Made by a program: the position numbers and the translations under genes | Shown here: one piece after another, positions 1 through 7,564 of the stretch | Layout of the letters: each line of letters opens with the position of its first letter | Position numbering within the stretch: position 1 is the first letter of the stretch | Notes under the pieces: generated by a model | Database searches by the model: none | Told to the model about the DNA's origin: nothing | What the model saw: the letters and a program-made list of their open reading frames with translations, nothing else | NCBI GenBank assembly: GCA_902776665.1 | Contig: CACYQZ010000019.1 | Location: 1 to 41,195 of the forward strand | Origin: an uncultured Prevotellaceae bacterium | GTDB lineage: Bacteria; Bacteroidota; Bacteroidia; Bacteroidales; Bacteroidaceae | DNA: 41,195 nucleotides | Direction: 5' to 3'

Positions 1-36
1 GTGCGAAAAAATTTGGCGACCGCCCCTTTTCCGTCG

Positions 37-44
37 TATTTTTG
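37..44 (+). promoter_or_regulatory. Bacteroidetes promoter -7 box (TATTTTTG)
   Basis: TATTTTTG fits the TAnnTTTG consensus of the primary Bacteroidetes sigma factor. A TTTG at 12-15 lies about 21 bases upstream and can serve as the -33 element. It would start transcription about 40 bases before the lipoprotein gene at 89. Confidence 0.6.
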
Positions 45-88
45 CAGCGACATTTTGAAATTAAAAACTAAAAATCAAAAATTGAATT

Positions 89-961
89 ATGAAAGCAATT
101 AACATTCGGCGTTTCGCCACAATTCTTTTCTTGTCGTCTGCCGTCTTTCTGACGATGGTTTCCTGTTCGCAGAATGCAAAACATTCGGAGAAATCCGACT
201 TACAAGAGCTCAAGCTGGCCATCAGTAAAGTTGAGAAGCTGCCAGACTCGCTCGAGCTCAAGTCGGAGGACGAATTGCTGAATTCGAATGCGGTCATCTT
301 CGACCCATCTTTTTCCTTAATCTTTATCAACGGCGAAAGATGTCGCGACAACCTTCCTGACGACCCATTTAGAAACGGAGAAATCCAGGAGATTCCCATT
401 GAGGTGTTAAGGGCTTTTCTCAAAGAACGGAATTATATTCTTGACGATGTGAAAATCTTGAAAGACGATGAATCTCTAAAAAAATATCGTAAAGGGGGAT
501 ATGTTGCTTCTGGTGCAGAAAAACGGATAGAAATCGTCTATGAAATCAAGGCGCACCTCATCAACCCAAAAGGCGAAATCTTCAGGTTTGTAAAGAAAAT
601 GCCTCGCTTCCCTGGCGGCTACGACGCTCAAACATTGTTCATTGCGGAGAATGTCCGTCATCCCAAAGAAATGCTTCGGCAAGGCATTTACGGAATGGTT
701 CTCGTTGATTGCGTCATTGGAAAAGACGGGGCGGTCGAAGAACCAAAAGTCATCGACTATCATCTGAAAGACAAGGCGGGAAATCCGTGCAACAATCCTA
801 CCATCAAGAAACTCTGCAATAAAGAGGCATTGCGAGTTGTCAAAAAGATGCCGCGATGGGAGCCAGGCAGACAGGAAGATGGCGAAGCCGTGCGCGTGCG
901 CGAACATATAACAATCTATTTTTTGGAGAAAATACCGCCTCAAACGGAACGTGAAAAATGA
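89..961 (+). CDS. Lipoprotein with plug-like mini-domain and TonB C-terminal domain
   Basis: A 290-residue protein. The N-terminus is a lipoprotein signal ending in MVSC (cysteine near residue 26), followed by SQN without the acidic residues of a surface-export signal, so I infer a periplasm-facing location. Residues about 70-155 (LIFINGERC to EIVYEIKAH) match a small domain also present in two proteins downstream. Residues about 169-285 are a TonB C-terminal domain: FPGG, a G-x-V-x-V-x-C-x-I-x-KDG strand, EALRVVKKMPRW and PG form the typical Bacteroidetes energy-transducer pattern. The membrane helix and proline-rich linker of a normal TonB are absent, so it is probably not an energy transducer. 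It has its own promoter and sits 87 bases before a secreted protein, upstream of a sigma/anti-sigma pair. Confidence 0.85.
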   Translation: MKAINIRRFATILFLSSAVFLTMVSCSQNAKHSEKSDLQELKLAISKVEKLPDSLELKSEDELLNSNAVIFDPSFSLIFINGERCRDNLPDDPFRNGEIQEIPIEVLRAFLKERNYILDDVKILKDDESLKKYRKGGYVASGAEKRIEIVYEIKAHLINPKGEIFRFVKKMPRFPGGYDAQTLFIAENVRHPKEMLRQGIYGMVLVDCVIGKDGAVEEPKVIDYHLKDKAGNPCNNPTIKKLCNKEALRVVKKMPRWEPGRQEDGEAVRVREHITIYFLEKIPPQTEREK

Positions 962-977
962 AAATTTGCGTTTTGAA

Positions 978-1105
978 GGGTGCAAAATCGAAAAAAAATC
1001 GTTATCTTTGCAGAAACAATCGAATCAAAAACCAATAAAAAAATATTTATGAAAACAAAAATCATCCTCGCCACACTTCTGATGCTGGCACTGTCGATGA
1101 CGGCG
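978..1105 (+). repeat. Promoter plus signal-peptide module, copy 1
   Basis: About 128 bases covering a promoter, leader and the first 19 codons of the gene at 1049. They recur almost unchanged at 2889-3017. Only a few bases differ, one of them in the signal peptide (Ser versus Pro). A decayed third copy lies at 4463-4509 before the sigma gene. Confidence 0.9.
1003..1010 (+). promoter_or_regulatory. Bacteroidetes promoter -7 box (TATCTTTG)
   Basis: A perfect TAnnTTTG box followed by CA. The start codon at 1049 lies 38 bases further on. A clear -33 TTTG at the usual spacing is not evident. Confidence 0.7.
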
Positions 1106-2842
1106 CAGCAAAAGAAAGAATTTTTTCCCGTGGATTGGGAATTTATCAAAAAGGAAGCAACCGAAAACCCTGAACGAATCAAGGAGTTGGTGGAAAGATT
1201 TTCGGCGAAGAAAAAAGGGAAACCCTTGACCGACGAGGAAAAAATCCTTGCTTTCTACGGTCAGTCGTACCTCACGAACGACCGCGAAGACGAATTGTAT
1301 ATGTTCGAAATGTACGAACTCAGAAAAGCGGGAAAAAAGGAGGAATGTCTGGCACTGACGAGGAAAATGCTGGAAATCAACCCACTGAACTTGGATGCGC
1401 TGACTACGGCGAGTAACATTCTATTTTCGTTGGCGAAAGACTCGACGAGTTTGGTTGAAGCAAGCGACTATCTTTTTCGTTCCAGATGTATTTTCTGGAC
1501 AATACTTATGACGGGCGACGGCTCGGCTGAGCATCCTTTCGATGTCACGAAAATTAGCGACGAATACAATTTTATGCGCCATTATCTGAATATTTGGAAG
1601 ATAAAAATGCAGGAATTTGATGGGAAATGTGACATCATAACACTTGACGAAAGCAGTATGCGCTACAATCGCCCAACGATTTATTTTGACGTGACACGTG
1701 TGAGGGAAATAATCTCATCGCAAAGTAAAAACAGAACCTCGAAAAAGGAAAACCTTAACAGCATATCCACACCCACCAAAGACAGCGTTTTGATCGTGAT
1801 TAACGGTGAACAATGTTGCGACATCACCTCTGATTTCATCATCAATGGAACATACGATGATTATGAAAAATTCTTAAATTCGCGGAATTTGACCCTTGAC
1901 CGAATTGACATTTGGAAAAATGAGAAAAAGAAAGACCAATTCCGTCGGAAATTCGGCAACTGGGTGAAATCGGTCATTGAAATCACGGCTCGACCCACCG
2001 ACAGACCGACCGAGAATCCTCGCGGAATCTACAAACTGATGTCCATTAAGGGCGGTATTCAGGAAATCAATCCTTATCCCCACGATGTCTATAAAATCTG
2101 CACCGATCAGGTCACGATGAGAATGACAATGATAGGAGGACCCAACAATATGTTCAGAATCGACCATTCCGACCCCATCGTTCTCAACTACACAGGTGAA
2201 AAAACTGACCTTGACCGAACAGCCGACAAAAGCATACGCATTTTCGACAGCAACGACAAGCATTTCACGCTGAAATGGTGGAGTACGCTTCCGAACAGTG
2301 CCTATTATCCCTATAACAATTGGAGTTACGAATATTATGAGTCAGGAAAATATTCCAAAGCGGCCAAATCCGTTGCCGAGATGCTGACGAGCGCACCCGC
2401 ACACAACCCGAACAATCCACTCATCGGCACGTGGCAGTATGTGATGAAAATTGATAAAATGGATGGAGAAAGCCAAGGAAATTGGATTGACGAATTAAAA
2501 AAAGTGGACAATCTGAAGGATGTGCTGACTTATCTCAGCCAATCCGATCCGGGTGAACCCAAACAGTTTCAGGTATATACCCCATCGCATTTCTTTATTA
2601 TGAGAATGCTAAATAATATGAAAGAAATGATGGGAGCCTTCGACAATATCACTTATAACGGCAAAGAATCGGTCACGGCACCAGGTGGTGAGGTGATGGA
2701 AATCCATTGGCTGACCGACGACTTTTTCGCCATCAAACAGCGTATGGGAAAAAAGGTATTGTATCGAATTTGGGAGCGCGTGAAAGACGACCAGACGATG
2801 CTCAACCGAATTGGCAGCCATTTTGTTCAGCACAAGGAATAG
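1049..2842 (+). CDS. Secreted multidomain protein (DUF4919-like, plug-like and DUF4488-like parts)
   Basis: A 597-residue exported protein. I chose the ATG at 1049 because it begins a clean signal peptide (MKTKIILATLLMLALSMTA), identical in position to the paralogue at 2961; an upstream in-frame ATG at 980 would put the promoter inside the coding region. The N-terminal part (about 20-190) resembles DUF4919, with TPR-like helices. Residues about 248-318 are the shared plug-like mini-domain (VLIVINGEQC to VIEITAR). The C-terminal half (from ENPRGIYKLMS, then LIGTWQ) resembles DUF4488-type lipocalin-like domains and is homologous to the same region of the next gene. No catalytic motif is evident. 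The family names are tentative. The position upstream of the sigma/anti-sigma pair suggests an envelope role. Confidence 0.8.
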   Translation: MKTKIILATLLMLALSMTAQQKKEFFPVDWEFIKKEATENPERIKELVERFSAKKKGKPLTDEEKILAFYGQSYLTNDREDELYMFEMYELRKAGKKEECLALTRKMLEINPLNLDALTTASNILFSLAKDSTSLVEASDYLFRSRCIFWTILMTGDGSAEHPFDVTKISDEYNFMRHYLNIWKIKMQEFDGKCDIITLDESSMRYNRPTIYFDVTRVREIISSQSKNRTSKKENLNSISTPTKDSVLIVINGEQCCDITSDFIINGTYDDYEKFLNSRNLTLDRIDIWKNEKKKDQFRRKFGNWVKSVIEITARPTDRPTENPRGIYKLMSIKGGIQEINPYPHDVYKICTDQVTMRMTMIGGPNNMFRIDHSDPIVLNYTGEKTDLDRTADKSIRIFDSNDKHFTLKWWSTLPNSAYYPYNNWSYEYYESGKYSKAAKSVAEMLTSAPAHNPNNPLIGTWQYVMKIDKMDGESQGNWIDELKKVDNLKDVLTYLSQSDPGEPKQFQVYTPSHFFIMRMLNNMKEMMGAFDNITYNGKESVTAPGGEVMEIHWLTDDFFAIKQRMGKKVLYRIWERVKDDQTMLNRIGSHFVQHKE

Positions 2843-2888
2843 ATATGCCTTTATAAAAATGGTAGGCAATAAAATAAACAAAATTTAA

Positions 2889-3017
2889 GGGTGCGAAATC
2901 GAAAAAAAATCGTTATCTTTGCAGAAACAATCGAATCAATAACCATTAAAAATATTTTTTATGAAAACAAAAATCATCCTCGCCACACTTCTGATGCTGG
3001 CACTGCCGATGACGGCG
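2889..3017 (+). repeat. Promoter plus signal-peptide module, copy 2
   Basis: Near-identical copy of 978-1105, again covering promoter, leader and 19 codons of signal peptide. Similarity drops sharply right after the signal peptide. The 3' ends of the two genes (HFVQHKE and HFIQHKE, then CTTATAAAAATGGTAGG) are also alike, so the whole unit was tandemly duplicated and the mature regions then diverged or were exchanged. Confidence 0.9.
2914..2921 (+). promoter_or_regulatory. Bacteroidetes promoter -7 box (TATCTTTG)
   Basis: The same box and leader as at 1003-1010, with the start codon 39 bases downstream at 2961. The two paralogues are therefore probably expressed from matching promoters. Confidence 0.7.
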
Positions 3018-4415
3018 AAAAACAAGAAAGACGGAAATAAGTTTGCTGAACAAAAAGCCGTGCTCACGGGCATCTGGCAGCAGTGCCTCCCGCAGCCCAC
3101 TGCCGATGGCGGCATTCATGTGAGATTTATTCCTCAATACAAGATTCTCTGCGGCGACGGCACGTTCTACAACATGGCGCAGATGAACCCCAGCGCGCCT
3201 GCCGCCCTTTACGTTTCCGGAACATGGTCGATGGCGTCGGACAGTACCTTCGTGGAGCATATTGAAACGATAGATACCGACACGAAATCTAAGGGGATGG
3301 ACAACGAACTGACCTTCAGGCTATTTGAAGACAATAATGTTCTGGGAATTACCTATACGATGCCCGGAAACGGAATGCGCGGCAAAGAAGTCTGGATGCG
3401 GGTGCAGGAAGGCGATGCCGTAGCCATTGCGCAAAAATATTTTGAGCGGCTAAATGGAATCCAATCAGACGGAAACAATACCCTAAGAAATCAACAAAAC
3501 CTCATCATCGAGGAGGGGCAGGAGTCGGACGAAAATCTTTCACTGACCGAAAATCCTCGCGGAATCTACAAACTGATGTCGCTCAAAGGCAATCGGGAAA
3601 TCAAGCCTTACATCGGCGACATCTATAAAATTGTGACCGACAGCGTAACGATGCGGCTTCAAGTCAATAACGCGAACAGAAAAATTTTTATGATAGACAT
3701 TCCCGACTTCCGACCCTTCAACTACACGGGCGCGAGAACCGACCTCGACTTGATTGACAAAAGTACACGAGTCTATGACAGCAATTCAAAGCGTTTCACG
3801 CAGAAATGGTGGAGCACGATTCCCAACCACACGATTTTTCCCTACAACCAATGGTGCTACGAATTTTACGAGTCGGGAAAATATTCCGAAGCCGCCAAGC
3901 CCATCTTCGATGAACTGAGAACGTCGCAGCAGTCCGACCCGAAGAATCAACTCATCGGCACGTGGAAGAGCACGATGGAAATACAAATGATTGCCTCTTT
4001 CGCGTGGTTCCAGAAATGGGGCAATGGCGTCGAAAATTGGGTTGAAAACCTGAAAAAAGTAGATAATTGGAAAGAGATGCTGGCCTATCTCAATCAGACG
4101 AATCCCAAACGCGAATACGACCAGAACGACTTCGCTGAATACTACATTTTCACACCGTCGAAACATTTTTTCTTCGCCATGTTCTATAAACGGCAGTTGG
4201 TGGCTGGCGAATACGATAACATCACCTACAACGGCAAAGAAACGTTCGTCAGCGGAGACAACCAAAACCGACGAATCTATTGGCTGACGAAAGATGCCTT
4301 CGTGATGAACAGCAATCCTGTCGGCAAGGAAAAATGGTGTATCTACGAGCGCGTAAATGACAAAAACACGATGCTCAGCCGAATTTGCAGCCATTTTATT
4401 CAGCACAAGGAATAG
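2961..4415 (+). CDS. Secreted DUF4488-like protein, paralogue of upstream gene
   Basis: A 484-residue protein with a signal peptide almost identical to its neighbour (MKTKIILATLLMLALPMTA). The first mature domain (about 30-155; LTGIWQQC, YKILCGDGTFYNM, SGTWSM) looks like a DUF4488 lipocalin-type fold. From ENPRGIYKLMSLKG (about residue 196) to the C-terminus it aligns with the C-terminal half of the preceding protein, including FTQKWWSTIPN, YESGKYSEAAKP, LIGTW and ITYNGKE. It lacks both the DUF4919-like part and the plug-like mini-domain, so the two genes are domain-shuffled paralogues. Function unknown. It lies 86 bases before the sigma factor gene and may be transcribed with it. Confidence 0.8.
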   Translation: MKTKIILATLLMLALPMTAKNKKDGNKFAEQKAVLTGIWQQCLPQPTADGGIHVRFIPQYKILCGDGTFYNMAQMNPSAPAALYVSGTWSMASDSTFVEHIETIDTDTKSKGMDNELTFRLFEDNNVLGITYTMPGNGMRGKEVWMRVQEGDAVAIAQKYFERLNGIQSDGNNTLRNQQNLIIEEGQESDENLSLTENPRGIYKLMSLKGNREIKPYIGDIYKIVTDSVTMRLQVNNANRKIFMIDIPDFRPFNYTGARTDLDLIDKSTRVYDSNSKRFTQKWWSTIPNHTIFPYNQWCYEFYESGKYSEAAKPIFDELRTSQQSDPKNQLIGTWKSTMEIQMIASFAWFQKWGNGVENWVENLKKVDNWKEMLAYLNQTNPKREYDQNDFAEYYIFTPSKHFFFAMFYKRQLVAGEYDNITYNGKETFVSGDNQNRRIYWLTKDAFVMNSNPVGKEKWCIYERVNDKNTMLSRICSHFIQHKE

Positions 4416-4462
4416 TTTTTTCCTTATAAAAATGGTAGGGTTACAAAATTAACAAAATTTAA

Positions 4463-4509
4463 GGGTGCGATTTCCAAAGAATTTCGTTATATTGGTAGAA
4501 AATGAAAAC
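4463..4509 (+). repeat. Decayed third copy of the promoter module
   Basis: GGGTGCGA, then TTCGTTATATTGG(T)AGAA and ATGAAAAC, follow the pattern of the two upstream copies with substitutions. The leader between -7 box and ATG is deleted, so the sigma start codon sits about where transcription would start. Confidence 0.7.
4488..4495 (+). promoter_or_regulatory. Weak -7 box (TATATTGG)
   Basis: Degenerate version of TATCTTTG in copy 3 of the module. The ATG at 4502 is only seven bases downstream, so any transcript from here would be leaderless. Read-through from 2914 is an alternative source of sigma mRNA. Confidence 0.35.
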
Positions 4510-5026
4510 GGAGTACCCTTCATACCGGAAAGAAATAGCGGAATTCGAGCAATCCGTCGGACAACTGCGCGAGCAACTTGTACGCACGGCGAAAGGCTTT
4601 CTGCACGACGCAGACCTGGCCGAAGATGCCGTGCAAGAAACGCTGATGCGATGTTGGATTGTGCGCGACCGACTCGGCAACATCGGTGAACTGCCAGCCT
4701 TCGCCCAGCAATGCGTGAAAAACCATTGCATCGACCTGCTACGACAGCAGAAAAGCCACGGAAAGGTGGTCGCCATCGACTCGCTCGCTGCCGACCACGC
4801 ATCCCACGCCGAAACGCAACTCATCGTCCGCGAACAACACGAATGGATGATGGAATGTCTGCGGCAACTGCCCGTCGGAGCGCGAGCAGCCATCCAAATG
4901 AAGGGAATTGACGGCCTTTCCTACAGCGAAATGGCCACCATCTTAGGCACCACTGAAGCAGCCGTGCGCTCGAAAGTGGCGAAAGCGAGAAAACAACTTT
5001 GGCAACTCTACAAAAAAAGAAAATGA
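4502..5026 (+). CDS. ECF RNA polymerase sigma factor
   Basis: A 174-residue sigma-70 family protein of ECF size, directing RNA polymerase to a specific promoter set. Region 2 is seen at about residues 20-85 (VRTAKGFLHDADLAEDAVQE, then WIVRD, FAQQCVKNHCIDLLRQQ). Region 4 is at about 115-165 (LRQLPVGARAAIQMKGIDGL, SYSEMATILGTTEAAVRSKV), the helix-turn-helix that reads the -35 element. The gene ends in an ATGA overlap with the anti-sigma gene, so the two are translationally coupled. The upstream promoter is a decayed copy of that of the two secreted paralogues, which suggests a common origin. The regulon cannot be read from this window. Confidence 0.95.
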   Translation: MKTEYPSYRKEIAEFEQSVGQLREQLVRTAKGFLHDADLAEDAVQETLMRCWIVRDRLGNIGELPAFAQQCVKNHCIDLLRQQKSHGKVVAIDSLAADHASHAETQLIVREQHEWMMECLRQLPVGARAAIQMKGIDGLSYSEMATILGTTEAAVRSKVAKARKQLWQLYKKRK

Positions 5027-6108
5027 CGAACCGAAACGACATCAACGAACTGCTGCGCCGATACGACGAGGCACTGACGACCGACGCCGAGGAGCGACAA
5101 CTGGCCGAGTTCTTCCGCTCGACCGACGACATTCCCGACGAATGGGCCGACTATGCCGCGATGTTCAAGGCGTTGGACGCGACCGAATCGCTGTTCAGCG
5201 ACGAGGAAAAAGACCGTTTAATGGCACAGCCGAAAGACGAAAGACGGCGGAAGACGTGGCTCTGGGCGGCAGCCATCGCGGCATTGGCAGTGATGACTGG
5301 CGCGGGATTGCTTCGCCTCAACCAACTGACGAAAGAAAATGCCGAACTCATCGCCGAAATAGAGCCGAAAGCCACCGAAATCCATCAAAAGACTGCATCG
5401 GAAGGCTCGATTTTCGCACAAAAAATTGTCCAGAAACCCAACGACTCGATTTCCACGCAAAAAGCAACCGCGAAAGTTGAGAAAGAAATCGAGGAGAAAG
5501 GTGATGAAAAGAAAGAAATCATCGAAGTCAGCGGCAACGTCTTTTCCCTGAGTGACAAAGAGCCCGTCGTTGGTGCCACGGTGATGGTGGTTGGCACGAA
5601 AATTGGAGCCGCCACCGATGTAAACGGCAATTTTTCGCTGCGGTGTCAGAAAGGTAGTCTCTTGAAAATCTTCTTCGTGGGAATGTATCCTACCGTCGTA
5701 GAAGCGCAACCGAGTCTGAACATCGCGCTCGCGCCCGACGATAGTGCTCTCGACGAAATCATCGTCGTAGGCTACGGAACAAGCAAAAAATCGGAAAACA
5801 CTGGAAGCATCAGAATTCGAGGAACTTCTGAACCCACCGACGACAATGGTATTTTGGTGTTGATTAACGGAGAGGAATGTAGTGATTTCCCTTTTTACCT
5901 CTTGAAAAATGGTACTGACGAGGATATTAAAAACGAACTCCTCAAGCCAAAAGGATTGATTATCGACAGCATCAGCGTTTGGAAAGGCGATGCTGTAGAC
6001 GAAAAATATCGCAAGAAATACGGCGATTGGGTAAAAGCCGTCATTGAAATCAAGGCGCATCCCATCAACTCGAAAGAAGAAAATCAGCCCGATTCTTTGA
6101 ACTCGTAA
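5023..6108 (+). CDS. Anti-sigma membrane protein fused to SusC-like N-terminal module
   Basis: A 361-residue protein. I chose the ATG at 5023 because it overlaps the sigma stop and begins the usual anti-sigma pattern (INELLRRYDEAL, IPDEWADYAAMFKAL). Residues 1-75 should be cytoplasmic and bind the sigma factor; 79-97 are one membrane helix; 98-165 are a charged, probably coiled linker. About 169-240 is a carboxypeptidase-D-regulatory-like beta domain (VSGNVFSLSDKEPVVGATV, TDVNGNFSL). It is followed by LDEIIVVGYGTSKK, the sequence that in SusC receptors joins this domain to the plug and contains the TonB-box region. About 277-346 (LVLINGEEC to VIEIKAH) is the plug-like mini-domain shared with the proteins at 89 and 1049. 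No barrel follows. The roles are inferred from order and homology. Confidence 0.88.
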   Translation: MTNRNDINELLRRYDEALTTDAEERQLAEFFRSTDDIPDEWADYAAMFKALDATESLFSDEEKDRLMAQPKDERRRKTWLWAAAIAALAVMTGAGLLRLNQLTKENAELIAEIEPKATEIHQKTASEGSIFAQKIVQKPNDSISTQKATAKVEKEIEEKGDEKKEIIEVSGNVFSLSDKEPVVGATVMVVGTKIGAATDVNGNFSLRCQKGSLLKIFFVGMYPTVVEAQPSLNIALAPDDSALDEIIVVGYGTSKKSENTGSIRIRGTSEPTDDNGILVLINGEECSDFPFYLLKNGTDEDIKNELLKPKGLIIDSISVWKGDAVDEKYRKKYGDWVKAVIEIKAHPINSKEENQPDSLNS

Positions 6109-6136
6109 ATTTGCAAAACTAATCAACAAAAACAAT

Positions 6137-7552
6137 ATGAAAAAATTGATTTTAGCAACATTCAGCCTCGTGGCAATGGCAGGATATGCCGCCGACGACA
6201 AGAAAATCATCCAGCAGTCGAAAGGTAGCATCACCTTTGTGGTCGATGAATTTCTGGAGCCCATCGACAAACGAAATCAGCACTTCGACGGTAACAGAAT
6301 CGCGAAATTTATGATGAACGACGAGAAAATTAGCACCGACCACCACGGCCTCGTCGCCACGAGTTTTGCCAACGAACAGAACCTGCTGAATCTGGGTCGC
6401 GATGCCTTTTATCGGTGCATCGTGCAGGCCTACGCCAACCATCAGTCGCTGGTGCTCTCGCCCGATATGATTTGGCTGCTCATCAGTCAAGGGTTTGCCC
6501 GCTACGTGAACGCCCACGCCGAGGAAATGCGCTCGAAACTGGTGAGTCACGAGGGGAAACAAACGCTGATTGTGACCACCAACCGCAACCTCTTCGAAGC
6601 CGAATGGCCGAAACTGATTGACGGATTCGGTTCGCAAATCGACCGATTCACGAAAAAAGACATCGCCCAAACCATCACCGCCAACTTCACGACGACGGGA
6701 CCTGTGGAGCGTGTCGCATCGCAAATCACGCTGATGGAAACCGTGAAATCGTATTTCGAATACGTGGTGATGATGGTTGGCTGCGGCATTCCGTCGATTA
6801 CGCTCGAAGGAACGCCCGACGACTGGCGCAACGTACTCAAAAAAACAAAACAGTTGGAACAATTCGGACTCGGCGAATGGACGAAGGGCCTCGAACCGAT
6901 TCTCACGGAGTTCATCCGCGCCGCCGAGGGCAAACCGAATCAGCAGTTCTGGCAGGGCATCGTCAAGAAAGACCGCGTGAAGGAATTGGTGGGCGGCGCC
7001 TACGCTTCGGGCAAAACGACCCAACTCGACGGTTGGATGCTGAAATTCTTCCCCAACGAAGAAGGACTGACGCTCGACAGCGTTCCCCACACGAAGAAAA
7101 TGCCGACGGAACGCGTGCGCGTCGGCTTCCGATACAAGGAATGTGACGAGAATGGAAAAGTCATCGGAGATGTGCCGATGGAACTCTGGGCTGGCTTCAT
7201 CGGAGCGGAGGAAGACCTTTCCACGAACACGCTCAAACCGAGAATCGGATGGCTCGTGCGCATTGCCGAAACCGACGAGACTTTGCTCATAGAACTTCAA
7301 AAGAAAAATGAACAAGGGTCGATTCACCTTCGCATCGAAAACGTGCCCGAAGTGTTGTCGCAACTGGGTCACATCAATCGTCTGACCCTCGATTTCACCG
7401 AACACAAGGTCATCCTTCCCGAATGGCTCGAAAAGGTTTCCATCGGCGATTTCAGAGTAAAAGGAAAAGTGAGCGAAAAGGAGGAAAAAGCCCTCAAAAA
7501 ACGCTTCCCGAACATCCAAATCAATGGACCGAAAGGCTTAATTGTGTATTAA
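6137..7552 (+). CDS. Exported DUF4419 protein
   Basis: A 471-residue protein with a short signal peptide (MKKLILATFSLVAMAGYA). The rest matches DUF4419: FDGNRIAKFMMNDEKISTDHH, then ANHQSLVLSPDMIWLLISQG, a central VGCGIPSITLEGTPDDW and a later MPTERVRVGF / WAGFIGAEED segment. No function is known for the family to my knowledge. It starts 28 bases after the anti-sigma gene on the same strand and may be the last gene of that operon. It converges on the DAHP synthase gene with only 12 bases between the stop codons. Confidence 0.85.
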   Translation: MKKLILATFSLVAMAGYAADDKKIIQQSKGSITFVVDEFLEPIDKRNQHFDGNRIAKFMMNDEKISTDHHGLVATSFANEQNLLNLGRDAFYRCIVQAYANHQSLVLSPDMIWLLISQGFARYVNAHAEEMRSKLVSHEGKQTLIVTTNRNLFEAEWPKLIDGFGSQIDRFTKKDIAQTITANFTTTGPVERVASQITLMETVKSYFEYVVMMVGCGIPSITLEGTPDDWRNVLKKTKQLEQFGLGEWTKGLEPILTEFIRAAEGKPNQQFWQGIVKKDRVKELVGGAYASGKTTQLDGWMLKFFPNEEGLTLDSVPHTKKMPTERVRVGFRYKECDENGKVIGDVPMELWAGFIGAEEDLSTNTLKPRIGWLVRIAETDETLLIELQKKNEQGSIHLRIENVPEVLSQLGHINRLTLDFTEHKVILPEWLEKVSIGDFRVKGKVSEKEEKALKKRFPNIQINGPKGLIVY

Positions 7553-7564
7553 AATTGATGGATC

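Noticed and set aside
89-961. Ordinary TonB energy transducer
   Set aside because: The C-terminal domain fits, but the N-terminus is a lipoprotein signal and there is no proline-rich periplasm-spanning linker or ExbB/ExbD gene nearby.
980-1048. Upstream in-frame start for the protein at 1049
   Set aside because: It would place the TATCTTTG promoter box inside the coding region and destroy the signal peptide. The paralogue confirms the later start.
5760-6108. Start of a SusC receptor gene
   Set aside because: The SusC-like signature lies inside the anti-sigma reading frame, which ends 115 codons later, and no barrel or SusD gene follows.
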